DNA from: Clostridium sp. N3C
Lineage (GTDB): Bacteria > Bacillota > Clostridia > Clostridiales > Clostridiaceae
DNA length: 57,718 nt
Reading direction: 5' to 3'
Assembly: GCF_900095445.1 (NCBI RefSeq)
Contig: NZ_FMJL01000022.1
Span: 1 to 57,718, forward strand
Positions 36,090 through 45,420 of this stretch are shown in pieces; the stretch's first letter is position 1, and every line of letters begins with the position of its first letter. The notes beneath the pieces were generated by a model. That model worked only from the letters and a program-made list of their open reading frames with translations. It was not told the DNA's origin and did no database searches. Made by a program: the position numbers and the translations under genes.

Positions 36090-36248
36090 TTCGCAAAAGG
36101 GTTAGAGTTTGATAGGGTTATGGTAATAGATTTTGATAATGAAAATAATGATTCAAAAAATATTAGTTATGATGATAACTTACTAAAGCATATAATGTGT
36201 ACAAGATCCCTACATAAGTTGCATCACTTACAAGTAGTGGAGAGATAG
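36090..36248 (+). pseudogene. Fragment of a UvrD/HelD-like helicase C-terminus
   Basis: One frame reads FAKGLEFDRVMVIDFDN, then LLKHIMCTRSLHKLHHLQVV and a stop. AKGLEFD and the (A/M)CTRSLHKL pattern are motifs V and VI of superfamily 1 helicases such as HelD. Only about 52 codons remain, with no start, so this is a decayed remnant. Confidence 0.7.
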
Positions 36249-36356
36249 TAAAATTATATTATTGATTCTTTGATATGTTAATGCTAAAATATATCAAAGA
36301 TGTATTCTGATAGTGTTATTTGTTTATTATCAAATAATAGTGAAGGAGCTACTATT

Positions 36357-36492
36357 ATGGTTAAAAAATAGATGTACATTCACATATTGGAAGCTTTGGT
36401 GGCTGGGCTGGAGTTTCAATAGATGCAGAAGGATTAATAAGGCAAATAGATGAGTATGAAATTGAATTTAAAATATTTTTAAAAATTAAATA
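36357..36492 (+). pseudogene. Frameshifted 5' fragment of an amidohydrolase gene
   Basis: AAGGAG and ATG 36357 are followed by MVKK then TAG. Shifting one base gives IDVHSHIGSFGGWAGVSIDA, then EGLIRQIDEYEIE, the start of a metal-dependent amidohydrolase (HxH motif). The frame is broken in the A run and the rest of the gene is missing. The TPP riboswitch begins immediately after. Confidence 0.65.
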
Positions 36493-36494
36493 AG

Positions 36495-36574
36495 TTGCGG
36501 GGGGACTCGTGAGAGTTGAGAAGGTAAAACCTGACCCTTTGAACCTGTCAGTTAATACTGTCGTAGGGAAGCAA
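36495..36574 (+). ncRNA. TPP riboswitch (THI element) 1
   Basis: The conserved bases GCGGGGGGAC, a hairpin ACTC-GTGA-GAGT, GAGAAGGTAAAACCTGACCC, TTTGAACCTGTCAGTTAATA and GTAGGGAAGCAA are all present. It lies upstream of thiM-thiC and is followed by a terminator (36604), so thiamine pyrophosphate should stop transcription. Confidence 0.95.
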
Positions 36575-36603
36575 CAAACTATTATTAATTAATAAGAGTA
36601 ATT

Positions 36604-36630
36604 GCGTTCCTATGAAGGAGCGCTTTTTTT
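36604..36630 (+). terminator. Riboswitch-controlled terminator
   Basis: GCGTTCC and GGAGCGC form a stem followed by TTTTTTT, about 30 bases after the TPP aptamer. Confidence 0.85.
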
Positions 36631-36722
36631 ATATTAGTTATCTAAAAAAGAAGTGAAAGGATGCTGATCTTATTTTTATAAGTGAAAACTTTCCTAATAT
36701 CTATTGAAAGGAAGAGTAAGAG

Positions 36723-37556
36723 ATGATTAATGAGGGTATTCAAAATCAAATTGTTCAGGCTGTGGAAAGGGTAAAGAGAACTAACCCTATGGTAGGGTCT
36801 ATCACTAATATGGTAACCATTAATTTTGTAGCCAATGCTCAGCTAGCCCTTGGAGGTTCTGCTGCAATGGTTTATTTATCTGAAGAAGGGGAGTTTTTAG
36901 CAAAGGCTGGCGGAGCTATGTACATAAATGTAGGTACACTTTTACCTATTCATGAAGAAGCTTTACCTTATATAGCAAAGGTATTAAAAGATTTAGACAA
37001 GCCTTGGGTACTGGATCCAGTGGCTGTAGGAACCGGTTCCATTCGCAGTAAGTTATTAAGGCAATTTAAAGAGTACAAGCCAACGGTGATTAGAGGAAAT
37101 GCTTCAGAAATTATAGCCTTGGCTGGTTTGTGGGGCTTAGAAGGTGGTGAAGTAGTTTCTAAGGTACGAGGTGTTGATTCTACTGATACTGTAATGGAAG
37201 CAAAGACTGCAGCTGTTTCATTGGCTAAATGGACAGGTGGAGCCGTTGCTGTATCAGGAAAAACCGATTTAGTTACAGATGGAAAGGTTGTTGCCCTTTC
37301 TTACGGAGGTTCTCACTTTATGACTAAAGTTACAGGAGCAGGTTGTTCCTTAGGAGGAGTTGCAGCAGTATATGCAGCAGTAGCCTCTCCTTTTATTGCA
37401 GCACTTACAGCTACTGCGGTATACAATTTAGCAGGAAGTCGAGCTGAAAAGAAAGTAGAGGGACCAGGAAGCTTTCAGACTCAATTTCTTGATGAACTTT
37501 ATAAGGCCAGTGCTGAAGATATTGCTAATAATCCATTTGAAATAGAGGAGGTTTAA
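36723..37556 (+). CDS. thiM: Hydroxyethylthiazole kinase family protein, divergent paralogue
   Basis: The 277-residue protein keeps the ThiM framework (NPMVGSITNMVTINFVANAQ, VLDPVAVGTGSIR, VIRGNASEIIALAG, VSGKTDLVTDG and the catalytic loop KVTGAGCSLGG). It differs from the second copy at 48905 in the thiazole-pocket region, where HNITNYVT is replaced by GSITNMVT and MADD by YLSE. It is controlled by TPP riboswitch 1 and cotranscribed with a thiamine-binding protein and thiC. Either a second ThiM or a kinase with shifted specificity is possible. Confidence 0.85.
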   Translation: MINEGIQNQIVQAVERVKRTNPMVGSITNMVTINFVANAQLALGGSAAMVYLSEEGEFLAKAGGAMYINVGTLLPIHEEALPYIAKVLKDLDKPWVLDPVAVGTGSIRSKLLRQFKEYKPTVIRGNASEIIALAGLWGLEGGEVVSKVRGVDSTDTVMEAKTAAVSLAKWTGGAVAVSGKTDLVTDGKVVALSYGGSHFMTKVTGAGCSLGGVAAVYAAVASPFIAALTATAVYNLAGSRAEKKVEGPGSFQTQFLDELYKASAEDIANNPFEIEEV

Positions 37557-37559
37557 TGT

Positions 37560-37856
37560 ATGAATACTTTAGTTGCAGTTGCTATTGCCCCTTTTGGTAT
37601 TGGAGATGAGCTTTCTTCTGAAGTGGCAGAAGTAATAAAAGTGATTCGTGAGTCTGGATTACCAAACCGAACTACTTCAATGTTTACGGAAATAGAAGGA
37701 CCTTGGGATGAGGTCATGCAGGTGGTAAAAGAGGCAACCTTTGTATTAGCCAAGAAAGGTATTCGTACAGAAGTTGTGCTAAAGGCAGATGTTAGACCAG
37801 GTCATACTAATATGATGATTAACAAGGTTAATAAAATCAATGAAATTTTGGGTTAA
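37560..37856 (+). CDS. MTH1187-family thiamine-binding protein
   Basis: This 98-residue ferredoxin-like fold protein has [27 protein letters not shown], and [20 protein letters not shown], as in the MTH1187/YkoF group, whose members bind thiamine or its pyrimidine moiety. Three bases separate it from thiM, with a GGAGG site in the end of that gene. The TPP switch and its neighbours support a role in handling thiamine precursors. Confidence 0.85.
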   Translation: MNTLVAVAIAPFGIGDELSSEVAEVIKVIRESGLPNRTTSMFTEIEGPWDEVMQVVKEATFVLAKKGIRTEVVLKADVRPGHTNMMINKVNKINEILG

Positions 37857-37903
37857 GAATAACAGTGGAAATAGACTTTAGATTTTTGGAAGGAGAGATG
37901 GCA

Positions 37904-39208
37904 GTGAGAGCTTATTCAACTCAGATGGAAGCTGCAAGAAAGGGAATTGTTACAGAGGAATTAAGAAAGGTAGCGAAAAAAGAACAAATGACCATTGAGG
38001 AATTGATGTCATTAGTGGCAGCAGGAAAGGTGGTAATATGTGCAAATAAAAATCACAAATGCATCGATCCTCAAGGTGTTGGATCAATGTTAAGAACGAA
38101 GATAAATGTTAATTTAGGGGTATCAAGGGATTGCCGAGATTATGATATGGAAATGGAAAAGGTAATGGAAGCTGTTAATATGGGTGCTCATGCCATAATG
38201 GATTTGTCTACCCATGGAGATACAAGACCCTTCCGCAGAAAGTTAATATCAGAATGTCCAGTTATGATAGGAACTGTACCTATATACGATGCTGTTATCC
38301 ATTACAAGAGAGATTTGCACAAGCTTAAAGCAAAAGATTTTATTGATATAGTAAGACTTCATGCTGAAGATGGAGTGGATTTTGTTACCTTGCATTGTGG
38401 AATTACTCGAAAAACTATAGATCAAATTAAAAAACATAAAAGAAAAATGAATATAGTATCTAGAGGAGGCTCCCTTGTTTTTGCTTGGATGTGTATGACA
38501 GGAGAAGAGAATCCTTTTTATGAATATTACGATGAAATTCTTGATATATGTCGTGAATATGATGTAACCATATCCTTGGGAGATGCCTGCAGACCAGGAT
38601 GCCTAGCAGATGCATCGGATGTTTGCCAGATCGAGGAACTAGTAAGGCTTGGTGAGCTTACTAAAAGGGCTTGGGAAAAGGATGTGCAGGTAATGGTGGA
38701 AGGACCAGGTCATATGCCTATTGATCAGATTGAAGCTAATATGAAAATTCAGCAAAGCATTTGTCAAGGAGCACCCTTTTATGTGTTAGGTCCATTGGTA
38801 ACGGATATTGCCCCTGGCTATGATCATATTACCGCTGCTATTGGCGGTGCTGTTGCAGCTTCTGCTGGAGCAGCCTTTCTGTGCTACGTAACACCTGCAG
38901 AACACTTGGCACTACCAAATTTAGAAGATGTAAAGCAAGGCATTATTGCAATGAAGATAGCAGCGCATGCAGCAGATATAGCAAAAGGTGTAAGAGGAGC
39001 TAGAGACGTTGATGATAGAATGGCAGAGGCAAGAAGGACTTTTGACTGGGAGGCTCAATGGCAGTGTGCCATAGATTCAGGAACAGCAAAAAGAATTCGT
39101 GAGGAAAGACAGCCGGAGTATGAAGATACCTGTTCCATGTGTGGAAAGTTCTGTGCAGTAAGAAGTATGAACAAGGCATTGGCAGGAGAACATATTGATA
39201 TTTTGTGA
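37904..39208 (+). CDS. thiC: Phosphomethylpyrimidine synthase
   Basis: The enzyme converts aminoimidazole ribotide to hydroxymethylpyrimidine phosphate by radical SAM chemistry. Conserved stretches: [45 protein letters not shown] and the C-terminal cluster motif CSMCGKFC (CxxCxxxxC). It is a short bacterial form of about 434 residues. GTG 37904 lies 8 bases after AAGGAG (37890-37895); ATG 37898 is too close, and GTG 37865 has no site. It is the last gene of the operon. Confidence 0.94.
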   Translation: MRAYSTQMEAARKGIVTEELRKVAKKEQMTIEELMSLVAAGKVVICANKNHKCIDPQGVGSMLRTKINVNLGVSRDCRDYDMEMEKVMEAVNMGAHAIMDLSTHGDTRPFRRKLISECPVMIGTVPIYDAVIHYKRDLHKLKAKDFIDIVRLHAEDGVDFVTLHCGITRKTIDQIKKHKRKMNIVSRGGSLVFAWMCMTGEENPFYEYYDEILDICREYDVTISLGDACRPGCLADASDVCQIEELVRLGELTKRAWEKDVQVMVEGPGHMPIDQIEANMKIQQSICQGAPFYVLGPLVTDIAPGYDHITAAIGGAVAASAGAAFLCYVTPAEHLALPNLEDVKQGIIAMKIAAHAADIAKGVRGARDVDDRMAEARRTFDWEAQWQCAIDSGTAKRIREERQPEYEDTCSMCGKFCAVRSMNKALAGEHIDIL

Positions 39209-39235
39209 TTTATGGATAAGATATACAGTATTTCA

Positions 39236-39264
39236 TTGACAAATGTATGTTGTTGTGTTAAAGT
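39236..39264 (+). promoter_or_regulatory. Promoter of the riboflavin operon
   Basis: TTGACA (39236-39241), a 17-base spacer, and TAAAGT (39259-39264) lie 33 bases before the FMN aptamer. Confidence 0.6.
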
Positions 39265-39296
39265 TTAACATGTAAAATTTAATATAATATAATTTA

Positions 39297-39404
39297 TATC
39301 TTCAGGGCAGGGTGCAAGTCCCTACCGGCGGTATAGCCCGCGAGCCGTAAGGTTGATTCGGTGAAAGTCCGAAGCCGACAGTATAGTCTGGATGGGAGAA
39401 GATA
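39297..39404 (+). ncRNA. FMN riboswitch (RFN element)
   Basis: The closing stem TATCTTC/GAAGATA encloses CAGGGCAGGGTGCAAGTCCC, TACCGGCGGTA, AGCCCGCGAGC, GGTGAAAGTCCGAAGCCGAC and AGTATAGTCTGGATG, which are the hallmarks of the aptamer. A competing hairpin (39420-39449) and a terminator (39476) follow, consistent with transcriptional attenuation by FMN. Confidence 0.96.
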
Positions 39405-39475
39405 ATTGTTATTCTTGATTTATAGGTATTTTTTGTCGTAATACTTATAGACAAGAAAAAATTTTCTGTGTTTTT

Positions 39476-39504
39476 ACCCTGAGATTTATCTCAGGGTTTT
39501 TTAT
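39476..39504 (+). terminator. FMN riboswitch terminator
   Basis: ACCCTGAGAT and ATCTCAGGGT form a perfect 10-bp stem followed by TTTTTT. Confidence 0.9.
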
Positions 39505-39531
39505 TTATCTAATATTGGAGTGATGTTTAAT

Positions 39532-40668
39532 ATGGATTATATGAAAAGGGCCTTAGAACTAGCAAAAAAAGGAATAGGATATACCAATCCAAATCCATTA
39601 GTAGGGGCTGTTATAGTAAAAGAAGGCAGAATTATTGGAGAAGGTTATCATAAAGTTTATGGTGATAATCATGCAGAGATCAATGCTTTTTTAAATGCTA
39701 CTGAGGATGTTAAAGGTGCTACTATGTATGTTACTTTAGAACCTTGCTCACATTACGGTAAAACACCCCCCTGTGCTAAAGCTATTGTTGATAAAGGAAT
39801 AAAAAAAGTAGTTATAGGTCTTAAGGACCCTAACACTTTGGTAGCAGGAAAAGGAATTAAAATCTTGCAAGAAGCTGGTATAGAAGTAACTGTAGGTGTA
39901 CTTGAGGATGAGGTTAGGAAATTAAATGAAATATTTCTTAAATATATAACCACTAAGTTACCCTTTGTAATAATGAAAACAGCAATGACTCTTGATGGGA
40001 AAATTGCAACTTGCAAAAATGAATCAAAATGGATTACGGGAGAGCTTTCAAGGAAATATGTACATACATTGAGGCATAGGATGTCTGGCCTTATGGTTGG
40101 AATTGGAACGATACTTGTGGATAATCCATATTTAACCACTAGATTAGGTGATAGCAAGGGCTGCGATCCAACAAGAATAATTGTAGACAGCAATGCCCGA
40201 ATTCCTCTTGATGCAAGGGTATTAAATCTTGAATCAGAAGCTAAAACCATTATAGCAGTGACTGAGAAAGCTAATAAGGAAAAAATAAGAATTCTTAAAG
40301 AAAAAGGAGCTGAGGTAATTATAACACCATGTAAAAAGGAAAGAGTTGACTTAACTTTTCTTATGAAAGAGCTAGCTGCTAGAAAGATTGATAGCATTTT
40401 GCTTGAAGGTGGCAGTCAATTAAATTATAGTGCCTTAGAAGAAGGAATAGTTGATAAGGTAAATGTATTTATTGCGCCCAAAATTATTGGTGGAAATACT
40501 GCTAAAACACCAGTAGGAGGATTAGGCATTGCACATATAAAAGATGCAATAGCACTTCACAATGTGAATGTTCAGTTATTTGGGAAAGACATAATGATAG
40601 AAGGATACATTAGAAAGGAGGGAAGGAATAATGTTTACGGGTTTGGTGGAGGAGATAGGAATAGTTGA
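39532..40668 (+). CDS. ribD: Bifunctional riboflavin deaminase/reductase
   Basis: The N-terminal deaminase domain has the zinc site HAEINA and EPCSHYGKTPPC. The C-terminal reductase has MTLDGKIATCKNESKWITG and LLEGGSQLNYSAL. Together they carry out the second and third steps of riboflavin synthesis. ATG 39532 (MDYMKRALELAKKG) matches the family start; ATG 39523 is only 2 bases after the GGAG site. It overlaps ribE by 38 bases. Confidence 0.94.
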   Translation: MDYMKRALELAKKGIGYTNPNPLVGAVIVKEGRIIGEGYHKVYGDNHAEINAFLNATEDVKGATMYVTLEPCSHYGKTPPCAKAIVDKGIKKVVIGLKDPNTLVAGKGIKILQEAGIEVTVGVLEDEVRKLNEIFLKYITTKLPFVIMKTAMTLDGKIATCKNESKWITGELSRKYVHTLRHRMSGLMVGIGTILVDNPYLTTRLGDSKGCDPTRIIVDSNARIPLDARVLNLESEAKTIIAVTEKANKEKIRILKEKGAEVIITPCKKERVDLTFLMKELAARKIDSILLEGGSQLNYSALEEGIVDKVNVFIAPKIIGGNTAKTPVGGLGIAHIKDAIALHNVNVQLFGKDIMIEGYIRKEGRNNVYGFGGGDRNS

Positions 40669-41281
40669 GTCTGTAGCAAAGTCAGAAAAATCTTCTAGAA
40701 TAACCATTAAAGCAAGAAAGGTTTTAGAAGGAATAAAGATAGGTGATAGTATAAGCACTAATGGTGTATGTCTTACTGTAACCTCTTTTAATAGCAATAG
40801 CTTTACTGTAGATATCATGGCAGAGACAATTAGGAGAAGCAATTTGGAATTTTGTCTACCTGGAGATGAAGTAAATCTTGAAAGAGCTTTAAGATTAGGG
40901 GATAGATTAGGAGGACACATTGTTAGCGGACATATTGATGGTATGGGAACCATTGAAGAGTTCATGAAAGAGGATAATGCAGTATGGATTACAGTTAAAA
41001 CTTCACCTGCAATATTGAGGTATATTGTAGAAAAAGGTTCTATTGCAATTGATGGAGTAAGTCTTACTGTAGCATATGTGGATGATCTTAGATTTAAGGT
41101 TTCTATTATTCCTCACACTAAGGCTATGACTAACTTACTAAAAAAGAAAGCTGGAGACAAGGTCAACTTAGAGTGCGATATACTTGGGAAATATATTGAA
41201 AAGTTCCTTAGAAGCAAAGATGTAGTAGTAGATAAAAAGGAAATAGATCTGAATTTTTTAGCTGAACATGGATTTATATAA
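40631..41281 (+). CDS. ribE: Riboflavin synthase alpha subunit
   Basis: The 216-residue protein is built of two lumazine-binding repeats, the first starting [15 protein letters not shown] and the second around [18 protein letters not shown]. It dismutates two dimethylribityl-lumazine molecules to riboflavin. The ribosome binding site AAGGAGGGAAGG lies in the end of ribD. Confidence 0.94.
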   Translation: MFTGLVEEIGIVESVAKSEKSSRITIKARKVLEGIKIGDSISTNGVCLTVTSFNSNSFTVDIMAETIRRSNLEFCLPGDEVNLERALRLGDRLGGHIVSGHIDGMGTIEEFMKEDNAVWITVKTSPAILRYIVEKGSIAIDGVSLTVAYVDDLRFKVSIIPHTKAMTNLLKKKAGDKVNLECDILGKYIEKFLRSKDVVVDKKEIDLNFLAEHGFI

Positions 41282-41298
41282 AGAAAGTGGGGATGAGG

Positions 41299-42507
41299 AT
41301 GAATAAGTTTAACACCATAGAAGAAGCCATAGAAGACATAAAAAAAGGTAAGATTATAGTTGTAGTGGATGATGAGGATAGGGAAAATGAAGGAGATTTT
41401 TTAATGGCTGCTGAGAAAGTAAGCCCAGAAGCTATTAACTTTATGGCCAAATATGGAAGAGGGCTTATATGTTTGCCTATTATAAGGGATAGATTAGAAG
41501 AACTAAATATTTTATCCATGGTAGAAAAAAATACAGATTCACATCATACAGCTTTCACTGTATCAATTGATGCTAAGGAAACAACAACGGGGATATCAGC
41601 TTATGATAGAGCCACTACTATACTTAAGGTTCTGGATCCTAATGCAAAAGAATCAGATTTTAGAAGGCCTGGCCATATGTTCCCTTTGGAAGCTAAAGAA
41701 GGTGGTGTTTTAAAAAGAGCAGGGCATACGGAAGCAGCGGTAGATTTGGCCAAGTTAGCAGGTTTATATCCTGCAGGTGTTATTTGTGAAATAATGAATG
41801 AAGATGGAACTATGGCTAGGGTTCCACAACTTATGGAAATTGTAAAAAAACATGATATGAAAATAATTACTATAGCAGATTTGATTGCATATAGAAGGAA
41901 ATATGAAACACATATAAAAAGGGTAGCAGAAGCTAAATTACCTACAAAATATGGAGAGTTTAAAATGATAGGATATATAAATACCTTAAGTGGAGAACAC
42001 CATGTAGCTCTTGTAAAAGGAGAAGTTTCAGTTGGTGACCCCGTTCTTATAAGAGTTCACTCAGAATGCCTTACAGGAGATGCCTTTGGTTCTTTAAGGT
42101 GTGATTGTGGATACCAGCTTGCAGCTGCTCTGAAGAAGATAGAAGAAGAGGGAAGAGGTGTTCTTTTATATATGAGGCAGGAAGGTAGAGGAATAGGTCT
42201 TATTAATAAGATTAAAGCCTATACCTTACAGGATCAAGGTATGGATACCGTTGAAGCTAACTTGGCTCTAGGTTTTCCAGCAGACTTAAGAGATTATGGA
42301 ATAGGAGCTCAGATTCTTGCAGATCTTGGTGTCAAAAAAGCAAGGCTTATGACTAACAATCCAAAGAAAATCGCTGGCCTTTCTGGATATGGAATAGAGA
42401 TTGTAAGTAGGGAGCCTTTACAGGTCAATTTCAATGAAAAAAATGAATATTATCTAAAAACAAAGAAGGAAAAACTAGGTCATATTCTTTATTTTAAAGA
42501 TGAATAA
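41299..42507 (+). CDS. ribBA: Bifunctional DHBP synthase / GTP cyclohydrolase II
   Basis: Residues about 1-200 form 3,4-dihydroxy-2-butanone 4-phosphate synthase ([19 protein letters not shown]). Residues about 206-400 form GTP cyclohydrolase II with zinc Cys in [20 protein letters not shown] and [17 protein letters not shown]. The protein supplies both precursors of the pathway. ATG 41299 is taken because GGGG precedes it at good distance; starts at 41287 and 41293 are possible. Confidence 0.94.
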   Translation: MNKFNTIEEAIEDIKKGKIIVVVDDEDRENEGDFLMAAEKVSPEAINFMAKYGRGLICLPIIRDRLEELNILSMVEKNTDSHHTAFTVSIDAKETTTGISAYDRATTILKVLDPNAKESDFRRPGHMFPLEAKEGGVLKRAGHTEAAVDLAKLAGLYPAGVICEIMNEDGTMARVPQLMEIVKKHDMKIITIADLIAYRRKYETHIKRVAEAKLPTKYGEFKMIGYINTLSGEHHVALVKGEVSVGDPVLIRVHSECLTGDAFGSLRCDCGYQLAAALKKIEEEGRGVLLYMRQEGRGIGLINKIKAYTLQDQGMDTVEANLALGFPADLRDYGIGAQILADLGVKKARLMTNNPKKIAGLSGYGIEIVSREPLQVNFNEKNEYYLKTKKEKLGHILYFKDE

Positions 42508-42530
42508 TAAGTTAAATATGGAGGTAAAAA

Positions 42531-42992
42531 ATGAAAGTTTTTGAAGGAGATTTAATAGCAAAAGATTTAAGATTTGGTATTATAGTAGGAAGATTTAATG
42601 AGTTCATAAGTGCTAAACTTTTAGAAGGTGCTATAGATGGGTTAGTGAGACATGGAGCAGAGAAAGATGACATTGAAATAGCCTGGGTTCCAGGAGCTTT
42701 TGAAATTCCATTGGTGGCTGAGAAGATGGTTAAGTCAAATAAATATGATGCAGTTATTTGTCTTGGGGCGGTTATAAGAGGAGCTACACCTCACTTTGAT
42801 TATGTAGCAGCAGAAGTATCAAAGGGTATAGCAAAAGTATCACTTGAAAATCATATCCCGGTGATTTTTGGAGTTCTTACTACTGATACAATTGAGCAGG
42901 CTATAGAAAGAGCAGGTACAAAGGCTGGAAATAAGGGATATGATGCAGCTGTTACAGCTATTGAAATGTCAAATTTACTTAGAAAACTTTAA
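42531..42992 (+). CDS. ribH: 6,7-dimethyl-8-ribityllumazine synthase
   Basis: The 153-residue protein has [53 protein letters not shown] and [20 protein letters not shown], all typical of the capsid-forming lumazine synthase. It makes the substrate of RibE. It is the last gene of the FMN-controlled operon. Confidence 0.95.
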   Translation: MKVFEGDLIAKDLRFGIIVGRFNEFISAKLLEGAIDGLVRHGAEKDDIEIAWVPGAFEIPLVAEKMVKSNKYDAVICLGAVIRGATPHFDYVAAEVSKGIAKVSLENHIPVIFGVLTTDTIEQAIERAGTKAGNKGYDAAVTAIEMSNLLRKL

Positions 42993-43028
42993 GAAGTTGA
43001 TTTAAAATAAGCTTATTTAACGTTAGTT

Positions 43029-43064
43029 GGACAGGCATTTATTTAGAACGCCTGTCCTTTATAA
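43029..43064 (+). terminator. Terminator of the riboflavin operon
   Basis: GGACAGGC and GCCTGTCC form an 8-bp stem followed by TTTATAATTT. The other 240 bases before the next gene are AT-rich and hold nothing recognisable. Confidence 0.8.
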
Positions 43065-43303
43065 TTTAATTAAACTAATAAAATTTTCATTGGAAGTATT
43101 CCTTCCTGTAGTTATTTCTATTATGACCTATAGCACTAATGTTATTAATTTCAGCAGCGGTAGATGCTTTTACTAATAGAGTGACGTAATATCTAGAAAG
43201 TCTTTAGAGTTTATGCAAGATTCTATTATTGACGTTATACTATTTTCCATAATACAATAATTTATATAACTTTATAATTATTGATAAAGGGGAGGTTATT
43301 TGA

Positions 43304-43876
43304 ATGTCCAAGCCCCTGTGGGAAATGACACTTGAAGAACTTTGGCGGCTATTTCCTATTAAATTGACAGAACACAAGACATATTGGAAGTATTGGTATA
43401 TGGAGGAAGAAGAATTTTTGACATCCTTTTTACCTAAGAATGTTCAAATTTATCACATTGGAAGCACATCTATAGATGGAATCTGGGCTAAACCTATTAT
43501 TGATATTTTACTAGAAGCCAGCCTTATAGAACATCAAAAAATTTACCAACTTTTGATTAACAATGGGTATCTTTGCATGAATCAAGGCAAAAACCGCATG
43601 GACTTTAACAAAGGATATACGCCGAATGGGTTTGCACAGCGAGTTTTTCATCTTCACTTAAGAGATTTTGGTGACAATGAGGAGTTGTATTTTCGGGATT
43701 ATCTAAAGGAAAACCTAGAAGTAGCAAAGGAGTATGAAAATCTCAAGCTTTCCCTATGGAAACCCTTTGAATATAACCGTGACGGATATACAAAGATGAA
43801 AACTGATTTTGTGAAAAAATATACTCAAATAGCGATAGAAAAATATGGGCGTGGAAAATACATTCACAGAAAATAG
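43304..43876 (+). CDS. GrpB family protein (UPF0157)
   Basis: The 190-residue protein contains YHIGSTSIDGIWAKPIIDIL, the core of the GrpB family, a nucleotidyltransferase-fold group related to CoA-kinase-associated domains. Also present are HLHLRDFGDNEELYFRDYLK and a C-terminal YTKMKTDFVKK. The biochemical function is not settled. GGGGAGG lies upstream. Confidence 0.8.
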   Translation: MSKPLWEMTLEELWRLFPIKLTEHKTYWKYWYMEEEEFLTSFLPKNVQIYHIGSTSIDGIWAKPIIDILLEASLIEHQKIYQLLINNGYLCMNQGKNRMDFNKGYTPNGFAQRVFHLHLRDFGDNEELYFRDYLKENLEVAKEYENLKLSLWKPFEYNRDGYTKMKTDFVKKYTQIAIEKYGRGKYIHRK

Positions 43877-43902
43877 AGGTGGAATAAACATTATGCAATA
43901 GT

Positions 43903-44109
43903 GATAAACTAAAACATTTTTATATTCATCATGGAAAAGAAGAGAAGCCTAAGAATCATCTTGCTCTTGGAGAGGGTGAGATTGATTTTATAGATCTATT
44001 AAATATACTTAAGGAATGTAATGTTAATTGTGTTTTAGAAATAAAGACTATAGAGGCCTTGAAGAAATCGGTGATGTGGCTGAAATCAAATTTTGCTGCG
44101 AAAGACTAA
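43903..44109 (+). pseudogene. C-terminal fragment of a sugar phosphate isomerase/epimerase
   Basis: One frame reads DKLKHFYIHHGKEEKPKNHL, then ALGEGEIDFIDLLNILKECN and VLEIKTIEALKKSVMWLKSN. The pattern L-(P/A)-LGEGEIDF is the final strand of xylose-isomerase-like TIM barrels (AP_endonuc_2 superfamily). No start or N-terminal barrel remains, so this is a decayed gene. Confidence 0.7.
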
Positions 44110-44211
44110 AAAGTACTTTTGATCTAAATAAAATACAGAATGAATATAATCAATATCCAATTTAAATTTGCTGCTTTATTTCAATTATGATTATGAAGGG
44201 GAGTTGCTATT

Positions 44212-45348
44212 TTGAATAGATATATTGTTGCATTTTTCATTTTTAGTCTTCTTGGATGGATTTGGGAAAGTATATACTGTACCATATGCAATCATAAGTG
44301 GGCTAATCGAGGATTTCTTTATGGCCCTATTTGTCCAATTTATGGTAGTGGATCAATACTGGGCTTTTTATTATATGACTTGATAAAAGCTGGACATATA
44401 CCTAATATGCAATGGTGGAAAATATTTATTCTTGGTTTTATTGTAAGCATGGTTTTAGAATATCCTACATCCTGGGCTCTTGAAAAATGGTTCAAGGCAC
44501 GATGGTGGGATTACAGTGATGTTCCTTTAAATATCAAGGGTAGGACAAGCATACCTACATCTATTGCCTTTGGTCTTGCTGCTATACTGTTGATGAAAGT
44601 GTTGATACCTTTGACCTATGCAGCATTAAGCTTCTTACCAGAAGTTTTATTAAATATTTTAGCTCTTTTACTTGTTGCAATTGTGTCTATGGATGCCACA
44701 TTGACAATATCAACCCTAACGGATTTTCACAAACAGGTTGCTGCTATAGATGAAGGCTTCCAAAATCATATGACAGATATAGTTGATCAAATTCTTAAGA
44801 ATCAAAATTCTTTTTATAATAAAGTAATTCGGCGAATTAGGGTTTTCAAGCTTTCAGATCGTAAGAATCGAATTGCAAAACAACTTAGTGAAAAGCGCTT
44901 TGAAGAGTTGATTAAAGAATACTTTGAATCTGATGTAGTACAAGAGATGGACCAGTATATTCAGCATGGCACAACTACCACCTTAGAGCATTGTGAAAAT
45001 GTAGCTTGGATTAGTTATCTAATTAATGAAAAATTACATCTGAATGCTGATGAAAAGGAACTTATAGAAGTGGCTATGCTTCATGATTTATTCCTTTATG
45101 ATTGGCATAATGGTGAGCCTTCACGTAAAACCCATGGTTTTGATCACCCTGAAATTGCTTGTAATAATGCAATAAAACATTTTGGTATATCTGAAAAAGA
45201 ACAGGAAGCTATACGAAGTCATATGTGGCCACTGAATATTACAAAGATTCCTAAAAGCAAAGTAGCATTAATCGTGTGTATTGCAGATAAATATTGTGCC
45301 CTTATTGAGACCATTCGTTTGAATAAACGATTGGGATTAAGACGTTAA
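44212..45348 (+). CDS. CmpB-type membrane domain fused to HD phosphohydrolase
   Basis: Residues about 1-160 match the putative ABC-transporter CmpB family (FLLGWIWESIYCTI-like start, ANRGFLYGPICPIYGSGSIL, EYPTSWALEKWFKARWWDYS) with four to five membrane segments. From about residue 250 a soluble HD domain follows (TLEHCENVAWISYLI, AMLHDLFLYDW and a late SHMWPL and CIADKYCALIE). The two are linked by a charged region of about 70 residues. The start is TTG with AAGGGGAG upstream. The protein may be a membrane-bound hydrolase of a nucleotide or phospho-ester; the substrate is unknown. Confidence 0.8.
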   Translation: MNRYIVAFFIFSLLGWIWESIYCTICNHKWANRGFLYGPICPIYGSGSILGFLLYDLIKAGHIPNMQWWKIFILGFIVSMVLEYPTSWALEKWFKARWWDYSDVPLNIKGRTSIPTSIAFGLAAILLMKVLIPLTYAALSFLPEVLLNILALLLVAIVSMDATLTISTLTDFHKQVAAIDEGFQNHMTDIVDQILKNQNSFYNKVIRRIRVFKLSDRKNRIAKQLSEKRFEELIKEYFESDVVQEMDQYIQHGTTTTLEHCENVAWISYLINEKLHLNADEKELIEVAMLHDLFLYDWHNGEPSRKTHGFDHPEIACNNAIKHFGISEKEQEAIRSHMWPLNITKIPKSKVALIVCIADKYCALIETIRLNKRLGLRR

Positions 45349-45420
45349 AGTTATTTTGATTAATATAAAGTATATTTATAGATAAAATAGAGCTTATGCT
45401 AGAAAATGGAGGTTCAAAAG

